Shown here: piece by piece, positions 49,661 through 58,832 of the stretch | How the letters are laid out: the number at the start of each line of letters is the position of its first letter | Numbering within the stretch: the first letter of the stretch is position 1 | Assembly: GCA_900544885.1 (NCBI GenBank) | Contig: UQWU01000001.1 | Span: 1 to 64,000 of the forward strand | Source of the DNA: an uncultured Phascolarctobacterium sp. | GTDB lineage: Bacteria > Bacillota > Negativicutes > Acidaminococcales > Acidaminococcaceae | Direction: 5' to 3' | DNA length: 64,000 nucleotides | Translations under genes and position numbers: made by a program | The notes under the pieces: generated by a model | Database searches by the model: none | The model's input: only the letters and a program-made list of their open reading frames with translations | Told to the model about the DNA's origin: nothing

Positions 49661-49697
49661 ATATTATTTATTATTATTTATTATTATTTATATTGTC
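49661..49697. repeat. ATT/TTA microsatellite
   Basis: Runs of TATTATTTATTATTATTT in the lexA-acidic gene interval, an AT-only low-complexity tract. It lies upstream of an extended -10 (TGTGCTATAAT, about 49726-49736) for the acidic protein gene. Confidence 0.6.
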
Positions 49698-49760
49698 AAA
49701 TTAAAGAATGTATGTTTTGTGCTATAATGAAAGTGTAACATAATTAAGGAGGCGTTAGTT

Positions 49761-50051
49761 ATGTATGATGATGAAGAAAGAGGTTTAGCAGAAATTTATC
49801 GAGATTATCAAGAATATGATTGCGAAATGCGTATAGAAAATGGCGATAGCGACGATTATGAAGACTATGCTGATTACGACGATTTTGATTCACCTAGAAG
49901 TGTTAGTAGATTAGAGCAAACAAGCAGCTCATTAGTATATCAACAGAATCAGGAATACGATGATTATGAACAACACGATGATGTTTTTACTGATTACTAC
50001 GACTGCGACGATTATGATTATGATGATTATGGTGACTTTGACGATTTTTGA
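49761..50051 (+). CDS. Acidic Asp/Tyr-rich low-complexity protein
   Basis: 96 residues; more than half are D, E or Y, arranged as DYEDYADYDDFD- and DYDYDDYGDFDD-like runs, with a Ser/Gln-rich middle (52-66). AAGGAGGCG precedes the ATG and an extended -10 lies about 25 bp further up. It has its own terminator. No domain; likely intrinsically disordered. Possible ion binding or interaction with basic proteins. Confidence 0.6.
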   Translation: MYDDEERGLAEIYRDYQEYDCEMRIENGDSDDYEDYADYDDFDSPRSVSRLEQTSSSLVYQQNQEYDDYEQHDDVFTDYYDCDDYDYDDYGDFDDF

Positions 50052-50079
50052 TAAAATAATATAATTGTTTATAACAGTA

Positions 50080-50128
50080 AAAAACCTTCTGTGAATATTA
50101 AAAATTTACTTCGCAGAAGGTTTTTGTT
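50080..50128 (+). terminator. Terminator of the acidic protein gene
   Basis: AAAAACCTTCTG pairs perfectly with CAGAAGGTTTTT, with a 22-nt loop, then TGTTGT. Confidence 0.75.
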
Positions 50129-50399
50129 GTTCCAGACTTTTTAGCGTTACTAAAAAAAGTTTTCGACGCGGTAGTATAGTATGTTAGTTGCTAAGAATGA
50201 TTTAATAAATAGAGAAAAAACGACATTATAATGTCAGTACTACGGCACGAAAATAGAGGATTAGATATAAATCCTTGTGCAATAGGAAATAGTAAAAAAT
50301 AATATTTTACGTCCGATAATATATATTATGTTAAATTTTGTCCGCGTATAACAAGAGGAATTTGCCATACGTGACAAATTCCTCGCGTGGTTTTATGTA
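50129..50399. other. Gene-free interval with two hairpins
   Basis: A GACATTATAATGTC palindrome (about 50222-50235) and a GAGGAATTTG/CAAATTCCTC hairpin (50355-50364 with 50375-50384). The second may end the minus-strand 50400 gene. No ORF seen. Confidence 0.4.
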
Positions 50400-51920
50400 T
50401 TAAAATTGCCATTCAGAAATGCTTTTTGCTATTTCTGGTTGTTGCTCTAAATCTGCTTTTTTAGTATATAAAAGCATGGTAGCAATATCATTATTGCAGG
50501 TCAGACGCATGAAGTTAGTAAAATCATACTTATCTAACATAGCAGTATTAGCTTTGATATCCATTATAGCTTTTTCAGGAGTAAAGTTCAAGGTATAAGA
50601 ATAATTTTTCAAAGCAAAATAATTGTTGCTCCAGTTTTGCAATCTAGTCAGGCTATCGTCAAGAAAAGCTTCAGTTGCTAATTGATTGCTCAAAATTTCC
50701 TTAAAATCTTGTTGCAGTTCTTTATCATGCATCTTCATGCTGGAAGTTACTAGGAATGACTCAAACGCATTGAGAACTTTATCACTTTCGCTAAACATTT
50801 TATTATTAATTTCTTGTACTTGTTTAGCAGTCAAAGGCGGAATTTCACCAGTTGCAGGATCTGCATGTTCAGCTTGAACTTTACGATTATCCGCAATAAT
50901 TTTAAATAACCCTTTTACATCTAAATCCGCAGCCATTTTTTTCATGGATGTAATAGATGTAGCAATGGTTAAAGCAAAGTCGGCATTTTTATTCTTAGAA
51001 TTAAGTTGGGCATAGAACCAATCATTTGGTAACGCTACAGTTTTCTTAGTAATATTATCTGTATAAACAAGTTTTCTTTCACCATCTTGTGGTGTCAAAA
51101 CTTTAAAACCTTTAACAAATTTTGTATGCACTTTCCAGAAGTCTTTCAAGATGTTTACATCAACGTCCTTCGGTGCAATAGCAGTTACTGCCATGACTTT
51201 ATGCATCGCTACATTTAAATCTTCAGCATCGATTGGTGCAGTTGCTTCAACTTTCGCAGAATCACTAGTTTCGATTTCGTCATCAATATCCCCTGCTGCA
51301 TCTTTAGGTGCAGGTTCTGTTTTGGGTGCAAAGGTTTGTGTATCGCCGCTGACAGTAGATAAAAGATACAGACGATCGTTAGCGGATACTAATGTTGCTT
51401 CTGCATTGACTAAACTATTATTGCGACGGAATAACCAGGATAAAGTTATTGCCTTATGACCATTGAATTTATCAATACGGACAGTTGGCTCTAATTTGCT
51501 ATTTTCTTCTTGTAACAGCCCATCTTCTACTACTGGATTTCCTTTAGCTTGAAAAGCTTTATATTTGTCCATTTGCAATAGCGGCATAGGTACTGTATTC
51601 AAGTTTAGTGCGGATTGCTGTAAAACGGCTAATTTATCATACTGTTTATTGAAGTATTCGGTGCTGAAGTCTTCTCCGATGATTTCTTTCATATCTTCGG
51701 CAGTATAATAATTAACGATGTGCACGCTACCTTTATGCATTTTCTCCAGCTTTTCTAAGCTAGTAGCACTTATATTAGAAAAGCCATAAACTTTATTGCT
51801 TTCTACTTTATAATAAGGATTTTTATCCTGCACACTATAACCGGCCTGTAAATTTTCATACGCCCAAGCCTGAGTAGTCAGCATGGATAAAACGATTGCT
51901 ACAACTGCACTTTTCTTCAT
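50400..51920 (-). CDS. Secreted protein of unknown function
   Basis: 506 residues from ATG 51920 (GAGGAG 8-10 bp upstream). A clear Sec signal peptide (KKSAVVAIVLSMLTTQAWA|YEN). The mature part has many short helices, a central acidic Pro/Ala linker (about 195-235; EPAPKDAAGDIDDE) and no transmembrane segment. Periplasmic or outer surface location is likely in a diderm. No family recognised. It lies upstream of nothing in its own direction and 34 bp after pduL. Confidence 0.6.
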   Translation of the reverse strand: MKKSAVVAIVLSMLTTQAWAYENLQAGYSVQDKNPYYKVESNKVYGFSNISATSLEKLEKMHKGSVHIVNYYTAEDMKEIIGEDFSTEYFNKQYDKLAVLQQSALNLNTVPMPLLQMDKYKAFQAKGNPVVEDGLLQEENSKLEPTVRIDKFNGHKAITLSWLFRRNNSLVNAEATLVSANDRLYLLSTVSGDTQTFAPKTEPAPKDAAGDIDDEIETSDSAKVEATAPIDAEDLNVAMHKVMAVTAIAPKDVDVNILKDFWKVHTKFVKGFKVLTPQDGERKLVYTDNITKKTVALPNDWFYAQLNSKNKNADFALTIATSITSMKKMAADLDVKGLFKIIADNRKVQAEHADPATGEIPPLTAKQVQEINNKMFSESDKVLNAFESFLVTSSMKMHDKELQQDFKEILSNQLATEAFLDDSLTRLQNWSNNYFALKNYSYTLNFTPEKAIMDIKANTAMLDKYDFTNFMRLTCNNDIATMLLYTKKADLEQQPEIAKSISEWQF

Positions 51921-51953
51921 TTTACCAACTCCTCTACCACAAATTGCCAATGC

Positions 51954-52529
51954 TTATTTGCTATAAACGATATTTACATTAACACCGCTTTCTAAATTAC
52001 ATGCATTAGCTTCATCAGTGTCGATATGTACTTCATCAGCGTGTTTTTCACCTGCGCGTACTAACACATTGTGCAAAGTAAGACTACGCGCGCCTTCGGT
52101 TTGAATATCAACAATATCGCCATCTTTTAAACCATATTTAGCAGCGGTTTCCGGATACAGATGTACGTGGCGTGCTGCAACAATGATGCCTTCAGTGATT
52201 TCTACTTCACCGGCAGGACCGATTAATTTTGCACCTGCGGAGCCTTTGATATCGCCACTATTGCGAATCGGTGCATTTAAGCCTACTTTACGTGCATCAG
52301 TTAAAGATAATTCTATTTGAGTTTCAGGACGTAAGGGACCGATAATGCGCAGTTTCATGGAGCCTTTTTCAGTAACCATAGTAATTTGTTCTTCAGATGC
52401 ATATTGACCAGGTTGACCAATTGCTTTTTTTACATGAAGTTCGCTATCTTTACCAAAAAGAATATCCATGTGTTCACGGGATAAATGTGCATGACGTGCG
52501 CTAACGCCTAAAACGATTGGAAATTGCAT
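51954..52529 (-). CDS. pduL: Phosphate propanoyltransferase (PduL-type phosphotransacylase)
   Basis: 191 residues with the duplicated PduL beta-barrel and zinc histidines in SARHAHLS (residues 10-17), VAARHVHLYPETA (near 115) and DEVHIDTDEAN. It converts acyl-CoA and phosphate to acyl-phosphate. It lacks an encapsulation peptide and no microcompartment genes are near, so it probably acts in cytosolic propionate/acetate metabolism as a Pta substitute. Confidence 0.9.
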   Translation of the reverse strand: MQFPIVLGVSARHAHLSREHMDILFGKDSELHVKKAIGQPGQYASEEQITMVTEKGSMKLRIIGPLRPETQIELSLTDARKVGLNAPIRNSGDIKGSAGAKLIGPAGEVEITEGIIVAARHVHLYPETAAKYGLKDGDIVDIQTEGARSLTLHNVLVRAGEKHADEVHIDTDEANACNLESGVNVNIVYSK

Positions 52530-52742
52530 TGAAATACCACCTCATAAATAAAATTTTAATTTTCTACTATTTATTATACCTGTTCTCGTGTTTATTGTCA
52601 CCATTGTTCATAGTATTTTTACAAGTTAAACTTTTCGTGTAAATTTTTTTCTGATAAATATAGCTGTTATTACATATAGACAGAATGAGCGTAATCGCGT
52701 ATACTAAAAGAAAATTTAGTATATATAATAAGGAAGGTATTT

Positions 52743-53243
52743 ATGAAAAAAGAAGATTATCTAGAACTTTTAGATGCACGTCTAGCCCGTTATTTTGATA
52801 AAAAACAGCTTACAGCAGAATTGCCTTTTACTATAATAGCAGAAATGAATGCTGCCGATGAAGGTTATTTTTTTCTGCCCAGCATTAAAACATATAGTGT
52901 ACAACATAATGAATATCTTTATGCACATAGCTTTGCTCATAAAGTCCAAAAAGAAGATTTACTTCCATACCTTAATTATATGAAGGAAAAGATGCAGCAG
53001 CTAAAAACAACTACGGAGCACATGAGTAGTGTTTTTGCTTTATTGATTATTTGCGAAAACGGTATGGATGAAGCAACTTTAGCCGAAATGCAAAAATATA
53101 AGTACCATAAGGATTATTTTTTATCTTTAAAAGGTTGGTCGGATTTAGCTATTTATGTAGCCGATTTACAACAAGAAAAATTATATTGCAATAAGATTGG
53201 TCGAAAAACGTCCCAGTGTTTTGAATTTGTTCCCTCTAAATAG
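52743..53243 (+). CDS. Hypothetical protein (166 aa)
   Basis: AAGGAAGGT precedes the ATG and an AT-rich -10 (TATATAAT) lies close by. Helical N-terminus (KKEDYLELLDARLARYFDKK) and mixed alpha/beta core. No family recognised. The stop at 53243 is followed by the cstA control region. Confidence 0.55.
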   Translation: MKKEDYLELLDARLARYFDKKQLTAELPFTIIAEMNAADEGYFFLPSIKTYSVQHNEYLYAHSFAHKVQKEDLLPYLNYMKEKMQQLKTTTEHMSSVFALLIICENGMDEATLAEMQKYKYHKDYFLSLKGWSDLAIYVADLQQEKLYCNKIGRKTSQCFEFVPSK

Positions 53244-53344
53244 TCTAGCGTATTTTTTGTTCTACTTTTAGTGTACTTATCTTTACAGCTTATCAAAAAT
53301 TGTTCACAAGAGTTTACGATTTTGTCGATTTTCACACAACTTTG

Positions 53345-53372
53345 TTGACAAAATAACGAAATATGGTATACT
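53345..53372 (+). promoter_or_regulatory. cstA promoter
   Basis: TTGACA (53345-53350), 16-bp spacer, extended -10 TGGTATACT (53367-53372); about 80 bp of leader precede the ATG. Confidence 0.65.
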
Positions 53373-53449
53373 AATAACTAACCTAGCACAATATATATGA
53401 AAGATGTGCTTGCAATTATCTAACAATTTTAAGGGAAAGAAAAGAAAGG

Positions 53450-55081
53450 ATGTTTATTATGAGTGGTTTTGTTATGCTAGTAGGCTCAATGGTTATCTTC
53501 TTTATAGCCTACGTTATTTACGGTGCATGGTTGAGTAAGCAATGGGGTATTGATCCTACACGTAAAACTCCGGCTGAAAGATTACGTGATGATGTTGATT
53601 ATATACCTACTCCTCCTGCTATTTTGATGGGTCACCATTTCTCCTCCATTGCAGGTGCAGGTCCTATTGTCGGTCCTATTACCGCAGCTGTATTTGGTTG
53701 GGTTCCTGTAATGCTGTGGGTTCTCATCGGTAGTATTTTCTTTGGTGGCGTTCATGACTTTGGTGCATTGTTCGCTTCTGTACGTTTTGATGGTAAAACT
53801 ATTGGTCAGATTATCGAAGCAAACTTGGGTAAAAGCGGTAAATTTCTCTTCTCCATTTTTGCTTATGTAACTCTGTTAGTAGTTATTGCTGCTTTTGCTA
53901 ACATCGTTGCTGCTACTTTCGTTGCTAGCCCTGAAGCTGCTACTGCTTCCATGCTGTTCATCGTTTTAGCAGTTATCTTTGGTCTTGCTGTATATCGCGG
54001 CGGCTTAAACTTCAAAGTTGGTACCGGTATTGGTCTTGTAATGCTCGTTGTCTGCATTGCTTTAGGTAATATGTTCCCGCTGGTACTGAGCAAAACTGCT
54101 TGGGTATGCATTTTGATGACTTACATTTTCGTTGCTTCCATTGCTCCTGTATGGATTTTACTGCAACCGCGTGACTATCTGAACTCCTTCCTGCTCTATG
54201 CTTGCATGGCGTTCGCATTAATCGGTGTTGCTCTGTATCAACCGACTATGAAATTACCGCCGATTACTTCTTTCGATCCTTCCGGTAACGGCAGCAATCC
54301 AATGTTCCCGATGCTGTTTGTAACCGTTGCTTGCGGTGCTATTTCCGGTTTCCACTCTCTGGTTTCTTCCGGTACTACTTCCAAACAATTGGATAACGAA
54401 GGTAACGCTCGTCTGGTTGGTTATGGCTCCATGCTCTTAGAAGGCGTTTTAGCTGTTGTATCTGTTATCGCAGCAGGTTATGTAGGCGGCGATAAACTGA
54501 CCGAACTCTTAAAAGCAGGCGGTCCTGTAAACGTATTCGCTGATGGCGTTGGTACTTTCATGACCACTTTCGGTTTCTCCTTCGGTATTGCTAAAGGCTT
54601 CGTAGCCCTGACTATTTCTGCATTTGCAATGACCACTTTAGATACTTCTACTCGTCTTGGTCGTTTCATTTTCCAAGAAATATTCACCAAAATTGATGAT
54701 CAAACTGGTGAAGCTAAACAAACCTTGTTGACCAACCCGTACATTGCTACTGCAATCACTGTTATTTTATCCGGTTATATGTCCTTAGGTTCTTATCTGA
54801 CCATTTGGCCGATTTTCGGTGCTGCAAACCAATTGCTGGCTGCCCTCTCCTTGTTGGCTGTAGGCGTATGGCTGAAAGCTACTGGTAAAAACAACCTTAT
54901 GGTTATCATTCCGATGATGTTCATGTTCTGCGTAACCTTGGTTGCGTTGGTACAAATCATCTTCGCTAACATGGCTGCTCATGTTATTACTGCTGCTTTG
55001 GGTACTGTACTCTTTATCCTGGCTGTTGCCCTCTTCTTTGAAGCACGTAAATACATCTTCGGCAGTGCAAAAGCTGAATAA
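53450..55081 (+). CDS. cstA: Carbon starvation protein CstA family transporter
   Basis: 543 residues, or 540 if the second ATG (53459) is used; AAAGG lies close to the first and better spaced for the second. About 14-16 hydrophobic helices. CstA signatures: GADFxxTPP-like DDVDYIPTPPAILMGHHFSSIAGAGPIVGP near residue 45 and GGVHDFGALF. CstA imports peptides or pyruvate. Short CstA proteins of ~540 residues are typical of anaerobic Firmicutes. Codon usage is optimised (many GCT/GGT), suggesting high expression. Confidence 0.92.
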   Translation: MFIMSGFVMLVGSMVIFFIAYVIYGAWLSKQWGIDPTRKTPAERLRDDVDYIPTPPAILMGHHFSSIAGAGPIVGPITAAVFGWVPVMLWVLIGSIFFGGVHDFGALFASVRFDGKTIGQIIEANLGKSGKFLFSIFAYVTLLVVIAAFANIVAATFVASPEAATASMLFIVLAVIFGLAVYRGGLNFKVGTGIGLVMLVVCIALGNMFPLVLSKTAWVCILMTYIFVASIAPVWILLQPRDYLNSFLLYACMAFALIGVALYQPTMKLPPITSFDPSGNGSNPMFPMLFVTVACGAISGFHSLVSSGTTSKQLDNEGNARLVGYGSMLLEGVLAVVSVIAAGYVGGDKLTELLKAGGPVNVFADGVGTFMTTFGFSFGIAKGFVALTISAFAMTTLDTSTRLGRFIFQEIFTKIDDQTGEAKQTLLTNPYIATAITVILSGYMSLGSYLTIWPIFGAANQLLAALSLLAVGVWLKATGKNNLMVIIPMMFMFCVTLVALVQIIFANMAAHVITAALGTVLFILAVALFFEARKYIFGSAKAE

Positions 55082-55100
55082 TTAAATTCTAAATAAAATC

Positions 55101-55134
55101 AACCTCCCGCTCTTTTTGAACGGGAGGTTTTTGT
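55101..55134 (+). terminator. cstA terminator
   Basis: AACCTCCCG pairs with CGGGAGGTT, 11-nt loop, then TTTTTG. Confidence 0.85.
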
Positions 55135-55160
55135 ATTGTTATACTGAATACAAGCAAAGC

Positions 55161-56502
55161 TTAATCTTCTAATTGTACTTTGCGTAGCATTTTTTTGATT
55201 TTACCCATATGACGTTTTCTCGTAATGTTGACAAGCTCATCTTTACCAAAAGTATCTTCAGCTCTTTGTACATAAGTTAAGAAGTTTCTAGTATCAGGAT
55301 TTTGGGTATGATTTGAATAGTGCTCATATAATTCCCTATTGTTAATCCGATGTTTATGTTGAGTAATACCATGGCATTGAATAATTGTTTTAATCTTACG
55401 ATGCATTTTTGTATAATAACGACAAATAGTACTACCACGAAGTCTAACGTGTAAGCCGTCAAAATCAAAACCTAGATAGGAAAAGACTGCTTTCTCCTCT
55501 GCTTCAGTAAATAAAGCAGAGGATTGCTCCGCTGTATCGTTTTTTTGCATCAGATGAAAAGCATGGTTTTGGTAATGTAAACATTTTGTTTTATTACTAG
55601 ACAAAGTAATATTAGGAATAGTTTTAGCCAAATTGTTGAGATTATGATATTCTCTTACAAAGTCCTTATATGTAGCTGCTGGTAGCAATAAGAAAATATC
55701 ATCCACATAACGCATATACATACCATTATAACGGTGAGCAATATCACGTAATTTCTCATCAAATGCCATCATATAAACATTGGCTAAAACACCGCTGATA
55801 GATAAACCCTGCGGTAGTCCAATCTTCTTAGTATTGCGTTCAATTAAGCCTTTTTTAAGTCTTTTAAGCTCTGCTAAATCAAGCTTCTGCTCACTTCTAT
55901 TGAAGGAGGAACGAGATTGCTCTGGATTATCACTAAGTGCTATTAAGGTATCAAGATTAACCGCCGGACATTGAGTAATATATTTAAAAACCTTATAATA
56001 GTCATCCGGCAACCCATTAGTACCTAAAAGCTTAATCACTTGCTGTTTTAAATAACCATGCTCTAAAGAAGGAAAAAAGTTCTTTAAATCACTAACAATA
56101 ATATATGCATCTTCAGTTTTTTTATAGCTTCTATCGCGATATGCGCAAGCTTAATATTTGTTTGTGTATTGTTACGATTTCTGAACGCAATAATATTTTT
56201 ATCTAAACCTTCTTTTAACAAATATGCTTCGTATTTATTGCTTAACAGTGTAGAATAGTATTTTAAAATACAGCTATCTATAGGAGAAGAATAACAAAAT
56301 TTTCTTTATGGACAACAAATCTGTGCATCTTTTTATCCAGACGATAATATTTTTTTATAAAATAAATAAACGGATAAAAGGGATGCTTTTTTATATTTTC
56401 TGCATCAATAACATAAGTAAAAAGATTTTCCAATTTAGGTCTGCCACCGAAGTGCTTATAGGTAGGCATTTGATATAAATCTTTAAAGTACTTGAAATCC
56501 AT
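55161..56502 (-). pseudogene. Defence-type reverse transcriptase, frameshifted
   Basis: ATG 56502 (AAGGGGAG upstream) starts MDFKYFKDLYQMPTY and runs to a stop at 56278. Homology continues in another frame (SSPIDSCILKYYSTLLSNKYEAY.. IIAFRNRNN), then after a run of seven A (near 56115-56121) in a third: VSDLKNFFPSLEH (motif A), KKIGLPQGLSISGVLANVYM, MRYVDDIFLL (catalytic YxDD), and IRGST-like LRGSTICRYYTKMHRKI. The whole would be about 445 residues. No maturase, integrase or DGR features. It resembles Abi/DRT-type defence RTs. Both shifts are in or near homopolymers. Confidence 0.75.
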
Positions 56503-56712
56503 AAAATTCTCCCCTTTTTCACAAAGAAAAATGCCGTACTTCTAAAGAAATACGGCATAACTAAATAATCACCACCACGGGGGTGTCTCCCTAAGATGAC
56601 GATTCTAGCTAAATAAAACGTTGACACCACAAATTGTAATGTACGAACTCTTCACGAACAGAGCTCACACCAATTTCTTAATCTTTGGTCTTCTTCAGCA
56701 GCCACTTCTGCG
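56503..56712 (-). ncRNA. Structured leader / candidate noncoding RNA of the RT locus
   Basis: About 210 nt between a near-consensus promoter and the RT start, without a plausible ORF. It has several short stems and, next to the RT ribosome site, a strong hairpin ATGCCGTA/TACGGCAT (56531-56558) followed on the minus strand by TTTTTCTTT, like an attenuator or RNA 3' end. Defence RTs and retrons often encode a template or structural RNA here. The exact RNA family was not recognised. Confidence 0.5.
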
Positions 56713-56718
56713 AACATT

Positions 56719-56747
56719 ATTATACCATAGCGGAGTTTGTAATGCAA
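56719..56747 (-). promoter_or_regulatory. Promoter of the RT leader RNA
   Basis: Leftward TTGCAT (56747-56742), exactly 17 bp, TATAAT (56724-56719). The predicted start is near 56712. The promoter lies within 10 bp of the stop of the upstream lipoprotein gene. Confidence 0.75.
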
Positions 56748-56756
56748 ATGCTTTTT

Positions 56757-57740
56757 CTACTCCCCTACACTCAAATGTGCATTATCCGGCTGCTTAAAGA
56801 TATCGCCATAAGCAAGATAAGCTAGCTCACGTACACCAAAGACCACATCCTGTGAAGCGTTATAAACAAAGCCTTCACGTGGATAAAGTAAGCGTTTTTC
56901 TTTAACTGCTCCCAATGTTTGCAGTGCGGGGTCCGTTAAATATTCTTCATTATACTTTTCGATATCGAACTTACCATGGTCATTATAGACAGGCATCAAA
57001 AGAACATCAGGATTAATTTTTACAAGCATTTCTTTTGTCAGCGGCTGACCGTTTTTTAATCCAGCAGCAGATAATCCATTTATAACACCGGCCTCTTTAC
57101 AAATATCGTCAAACAGGCATCCTTCACCGCCATAGGTAGTCATAAGTGAAATTAGGACAATTTTTTTCTTTTGTTGCAAATGCAGTGAAGCTAATTTATT
57201 ATGGATATCCTGCAATTGTATATCCATTTTATTTACTAACGCCTCACCTTGGGACGATATTTGCAATGCTTTAGCCACAGTTCTGATGTTCTTTTTTACA
57301 TCAGCAATCGTTTTAGGTCCTTTCATTACTACTACAGGTATTCCGAAGTTACGCACATTTTGAATTAAGTCCTTACTTGTCCAATCATAAGCAAAAACTA
57401 CATCTGGATGTAAGGCGATAATTTCTTCTTGTGAAGGATTACGGACTTTCTGTGTAATTTTTTTGGCTTGTGTAACTATATTGGAGCTAGAAGGATCATC
57501 GGCTAAAGCATTAATTGCTACTAATCTGCCTTCACCGCAAAGGCCTAAAATAATACCATCCAAGCTCATAGCAGTAGTTAAAATACGTTTTGGTGCCTTT
57601 TTAAAGTGTACTTCAGTTCCATATTCATCTATTATCGTATAGCTAGCTTTATTTTGTTCTGTACTGTTTTTTGTGTTTTGGCAGCCACAAGCTAATATTA
57701 ATATCAAAACACACAGGCAAAGTAACAATACTTTTTTCAT
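56757..57740 (-). CDS. ABC transporter substrate-binding lipoprotein (BtuF/TroA-like)
   Basis: 327 residues from ATG 57740 (AAGGAG 9 bp upstream). Lipobox LILACGC (Cys near 18-20). Two lobes joined by a long helix, as in class III binding proteins: RILTTAMSLDGIILGLCGEGRLVAI, PDVVFAYDWTS, PDVLLMPVYNDHG. Such proteins bind cobalamin, haem or ferric siderophores. No permease or ATPase is adjacent. It follows a paralogue (57798) and lies downstream of the cobN group. Confidence 0.8.
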   Translation of the reverse strand: MKKVLLLCLCVLILILACGCQNTKNSTEQNKASYTIIDEYGTEVHFKKAPKRILTTAMSLDGIILGLCGEGRLVAINALADDPSSSNIVTQAKKITQKVRNPSQEEIIALHPDVVFAYDWTSKDLIQNVRNFGIPVVVMKGPKTIADVKKNIRTVAKALQISSQGEALVNKMDIQLQDIHNKLASLHLQQKKKIVLISLMTTYGGEGCLFDDICKEAGVINGLSAAGLKNGQPLTKEMLVKINPDVLLMPVYNDHGKFDIEKYNEEYLTDPALQTLGAVKEKRLLYPREGFVYNASQDVVFGVRELAYLAYGDIFKQPDNAHLSVGE

Positions 57741-57761
57741 GGTTTTACTCCTTTTTGCTAA

Positions 57762-57794
57762 AAAATGAGCAATACAAAAAGTACTGCTCATTTT
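57762..57794 (-). terminator. Terminator or attenuator between the lipoprotein genes
   Basis: AAAATGAGCAGTAC pairs with GTATTGCTCATTTT (one mismatch) and is followed by TTAGC on the minus strand. Confidence 0.55.
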
Positions 57795-57797
57795 AGG

Positions 57798-58769
57798 TTA
57801 AATTTCAATACCGTAAGCTACACGAGCTAAATCAGCCACTGCTTCCACTGTATACTGAGATACTGCAAGGAGATGTGCTGAAGGCAAAATGTAAATTTCC
57901 TTGTTTTGAATCGCTTTTGTAGATTGATATGATGGGTTATCCAGCAAAGCTTTTTTGGCAATATCGGCATCGTGTTTACCATCATAGTTCCAATCAGAAA
58001 GAAGAAAAGCGTCCGGATTTAAGCGAATAACCTCTTCTTGGCTAATATCCATAGGCTTATCATAATGCAGTCCCGTTAAAGCATTGCGGACTTTAGCATA
58101 ACGACAGATTTCGTTAAAAGATGATTGCGGACTATAATAAGCACCACCATTATCACGCATGAAAATAACACTTTTTTCTTGTGACGGCTGACCAATAGCT
58201 TGGGAAATTTCTTGTAAATGCTTATCCATTTTATCAATCAGTTTTTGTGCACGTTCATTCTCACCTACTACCATACCCAAATTACTAATGCATTTTCGAA
58301 CACTGGTGATATCATGAGGAGTTTTATATACATATACTTTAAGCTGCATATCACGCAAAGCCTGAATGGTTTCTGCTTTCGTAAAATCGGGTACTAATAA
58401 CACATCAGGATTTAAGGCCAAAAGCAGTTCCGCACTTTCGCCTGTGGCACGTCCTTGAATATTTTGTGCTTGCTTAGCAATATTGGAAATGCCTGGGTCA
58501 TCAGCTAATTTCGACAAAGCCACGATACGTTTACTATCTACTAAATCTAACAAAATTTCATCCGTACTGATGGATAAGGAGACGATGCGTTGTGGTTTGG
58601 CATCAAAATGCAAAGTTACTCCTTGTGCGTCCGTTACAGTATATCCATGTGTAGATGTTTCAGCATTTTCTTTATTTTGCTTACAACCTGTCGGTAATAA
58701 CAGCATTACTAAAATAACAAGTATACTGAAAAGTACATACATATATGTACTGTCACTATATTTTTTCAT
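57798..58769 (-). CDS. ABC transporter substrate-binding lipoprotein (BtuF/TroA-like), paralogue
   Basis: 323 residues from ATG 58769 (GAGGTGA upstream). Membrane-type signal (MYVLFSILVILVMLLLPTGC) with lipobox LPTGC. Same fold pattern as its neighbour: RIVSLSISTDEILLDLVDSKRIVAL, NPDVLLVPDFTK, NPDAFLLSDWNYDG. The repeated STDEILL/SLDGIIL pattern shows the two are paralogues. Probably binds a tetrapyrrole or metal chelate; ligand unknown. Confidence 0.8.
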   Translation of the reverse strand: MKKYSDSTYMYVLFSILVILVMLLLPTGCKQNKENAETSTHGYTVTDAQGVTLHFDAKPQRIVSLSISTDEILLDLVDSKRIVALSKLADDPGISNIAKQAQNIQGRATGESAELLLALNPDVLLVPDFTKAETIQALRDMQLKVYVYKTPHDITSVRKCISNLGMVVGENERAQKLIDKMDKHLQEISQAIGQPSQEKSVIFMRDNGGAYYSPQSSFNEICRYAKVRNALTGLHYDKPMDISQEEVIRLNPDAFLLSDWNYDGKHDADIAKKALLDNPSYQSTKAIQNKEIYILPSAHLLAVSQYTVEAVADLARVAYGIEI

Positions 58770-58793
58770 CAATCACTTCACCTCAAAATTGAT

Positions 58794-58820
58794 AGCGGTA
58801 GCAAAATTACAGCTACCGCT
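58794..58820 (-). other. Hairpin between nitrilase and lipoprotein genes
   Basis: AGCGGTAGC pairs perfectly with GCTACCGCT over a 9-nt loop. It has no long T-tract, so it may stabilise mRNA or act as a weak terminator. Confidence 0.45.
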
Positions 58821-58832
58821 ATATGAGTTCAT

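Noticed and set aside
55161..56502. Group II intron or diversity-generating retroelement
   Set aside because: No maturase domain, intron RNA, template/variable repeats or DGR-type SQ motif seen.
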